IMG/VR virus record: IMGVR_UViG_3300044732_000442
Location: 52,116 to 116,115 of that record
DNA from: a virus
DNA length: 64,000 bases
Strand: one strand, 5' to 3'
Shown: positions 63,795-64,000 of the stretch, in pieces
How the letters are laid out: each line of letters opens with the position of its first letter
Position numbering within the stretch: position 1 is the first letter of the stretch
Notes under the pieces: model-generated
What the model saw: the letters and a program-made list of their open reading frames with translations, nothing else
Databases searched by the model: none
What the model was told of the DNA's origin: nothing
Position numbers and translations under genes: made by a program

Positions 63795-64000
63795 TTAGAA
63801 GGTGATTGAACCACTAGTGGTCCAGGTATATACTCTATATCCGCCTGCTACAGTTATTGTTGGACTACCAGTTGTACTTGTTGCCGCGGGATAACTATCT
63901 GCATAACGAATTATTACTATACCGGAACCACCTGGGCCGCCATAAGAAGTTGGTCCACCGTTGCCGCCCCCTCCACCCCCTCCACCACCAGAGTTTGCTC
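63795..64000 (-). CDS. Glycine-rich structural protein, C-terminal part only
   Basis: An open minus-strand frame enters from the window end and stops at 63795. It encodes a poly-Gly stretch, then GGPGGSGIVIIRYADSYPAA and TITVAGGYRVYTWTTSGSIT before a final Phe. The Gly-rich region followed by GIVIIRY and YRVYTFT-type ends is typical of phage fibre or baseplate-associated proteins. The N-terminus is outside the window. Confidence 0.8.
   Translation of the reverse strand, partial: ANSGGGGGGGGGNGGPTSYGGPGGSGIVIIRYADSYPAATSTTGSPTITVAGGYRVYTWTTSGSITF

Overview
This window looks like part of a large T4-like (myovirus-type) tailed phage, probably aquatic and infecting a Gram-negative bacterium. The T4-type core is present: family B DNA polymerase, gp45-like sliding clamp, DsbA-like dsDNA-binding protein, RNase H/FEN-type 5' exonuclease and ATP-dependent DNA ligase. 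Genes are packed with ATGA overlaps, the DNA is AT-rich, and lipoproteins, a periplasmic DD-carboxypeptidase, bS21 and ClpS homologues suggest a proteobacterial-like host. The host assignment is inference; no tRNA, CRISPR array or integrase was seen.

Layout. 1-6.1 kb: probable virion-internal proteins (two modular, Cys-rich or basic proteins, a Dps-like ferritin, a GH19 muramidase, a secreted thermonuclease and a zinc metalloprotease). 6.1-10.4 kb: five repeat proteins built from 3-6 propeller-like repeats, likely tail-fibre or adhesin material. 10.4-15.3 kb: minimal TilS, DsbA, polymerase and clamp. 15.3-25.5 kb: a 7-deazaguanine pathway (DpdA-like transglycosylase, FolE, two T-fold proteins, QueE) interleaved with sugar nucleotidyltransferases, glycosyltransferases and an epimerase. 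25.5-27.8 kb (minus strand): two more probable packaged proteins. 27.9-44.7 kb: UV endonuclease, RNase H, ligase and many small phage genes. 44.7-54.9 kb: lipoproteins, ClpX, bS21, an HNH endonuclease, DnaK, Hsp20, ClpS, SprT-like protease and ClpP, with minus-strand islands. 54.9-57.8 kb: an array of small genes, each behind a near-identical strong promoter. 57.8-64 kb: metallophosphoesterase, wHTH protein, MazG-like protein, dCMP deaminase and, on the minus strand, a DD-carboxypeptidase and a glycine-rich protein running off the end.

The most striking signal is a family of unrelated proteins that begin with a short peptide resembling the T4 capsid-targeting sequence (MRATEFITE, MRAIELYES, MRFTEIISES, MNFVELFEGA, MRYTEFTRTLVEA and similar). 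They are divided internally by recurrent [LIVM]-[DN]-E tripeptides that resemble prohead-protease sites and sit just before module boundaries. Two of them carry internal twin-arginine-like signals directly behind such a site. The simplest reading is a set of head-packaged, protease-processed cargo polyproteins (muramidase, metalloprotease, GP88-like protein, possible nuclease, Cys-rich basic modules) delivered with the genome. The DNA observations are direct; packaging and cleavage are inferred by analogy to T4.

Regulation visible in the sequence: eleven copies of a TTGACA-AATAAATGG-type sigma70 promoter with a shared leader; additional consensus promoters placed so that the start codon is the predicted +1 (tilS, rnh); and [GCT]ATAAATA or CTAAATA boxes like T4 late promoters, several only 4-5 nt before an ATG or followed at once by a perfect hairpin.
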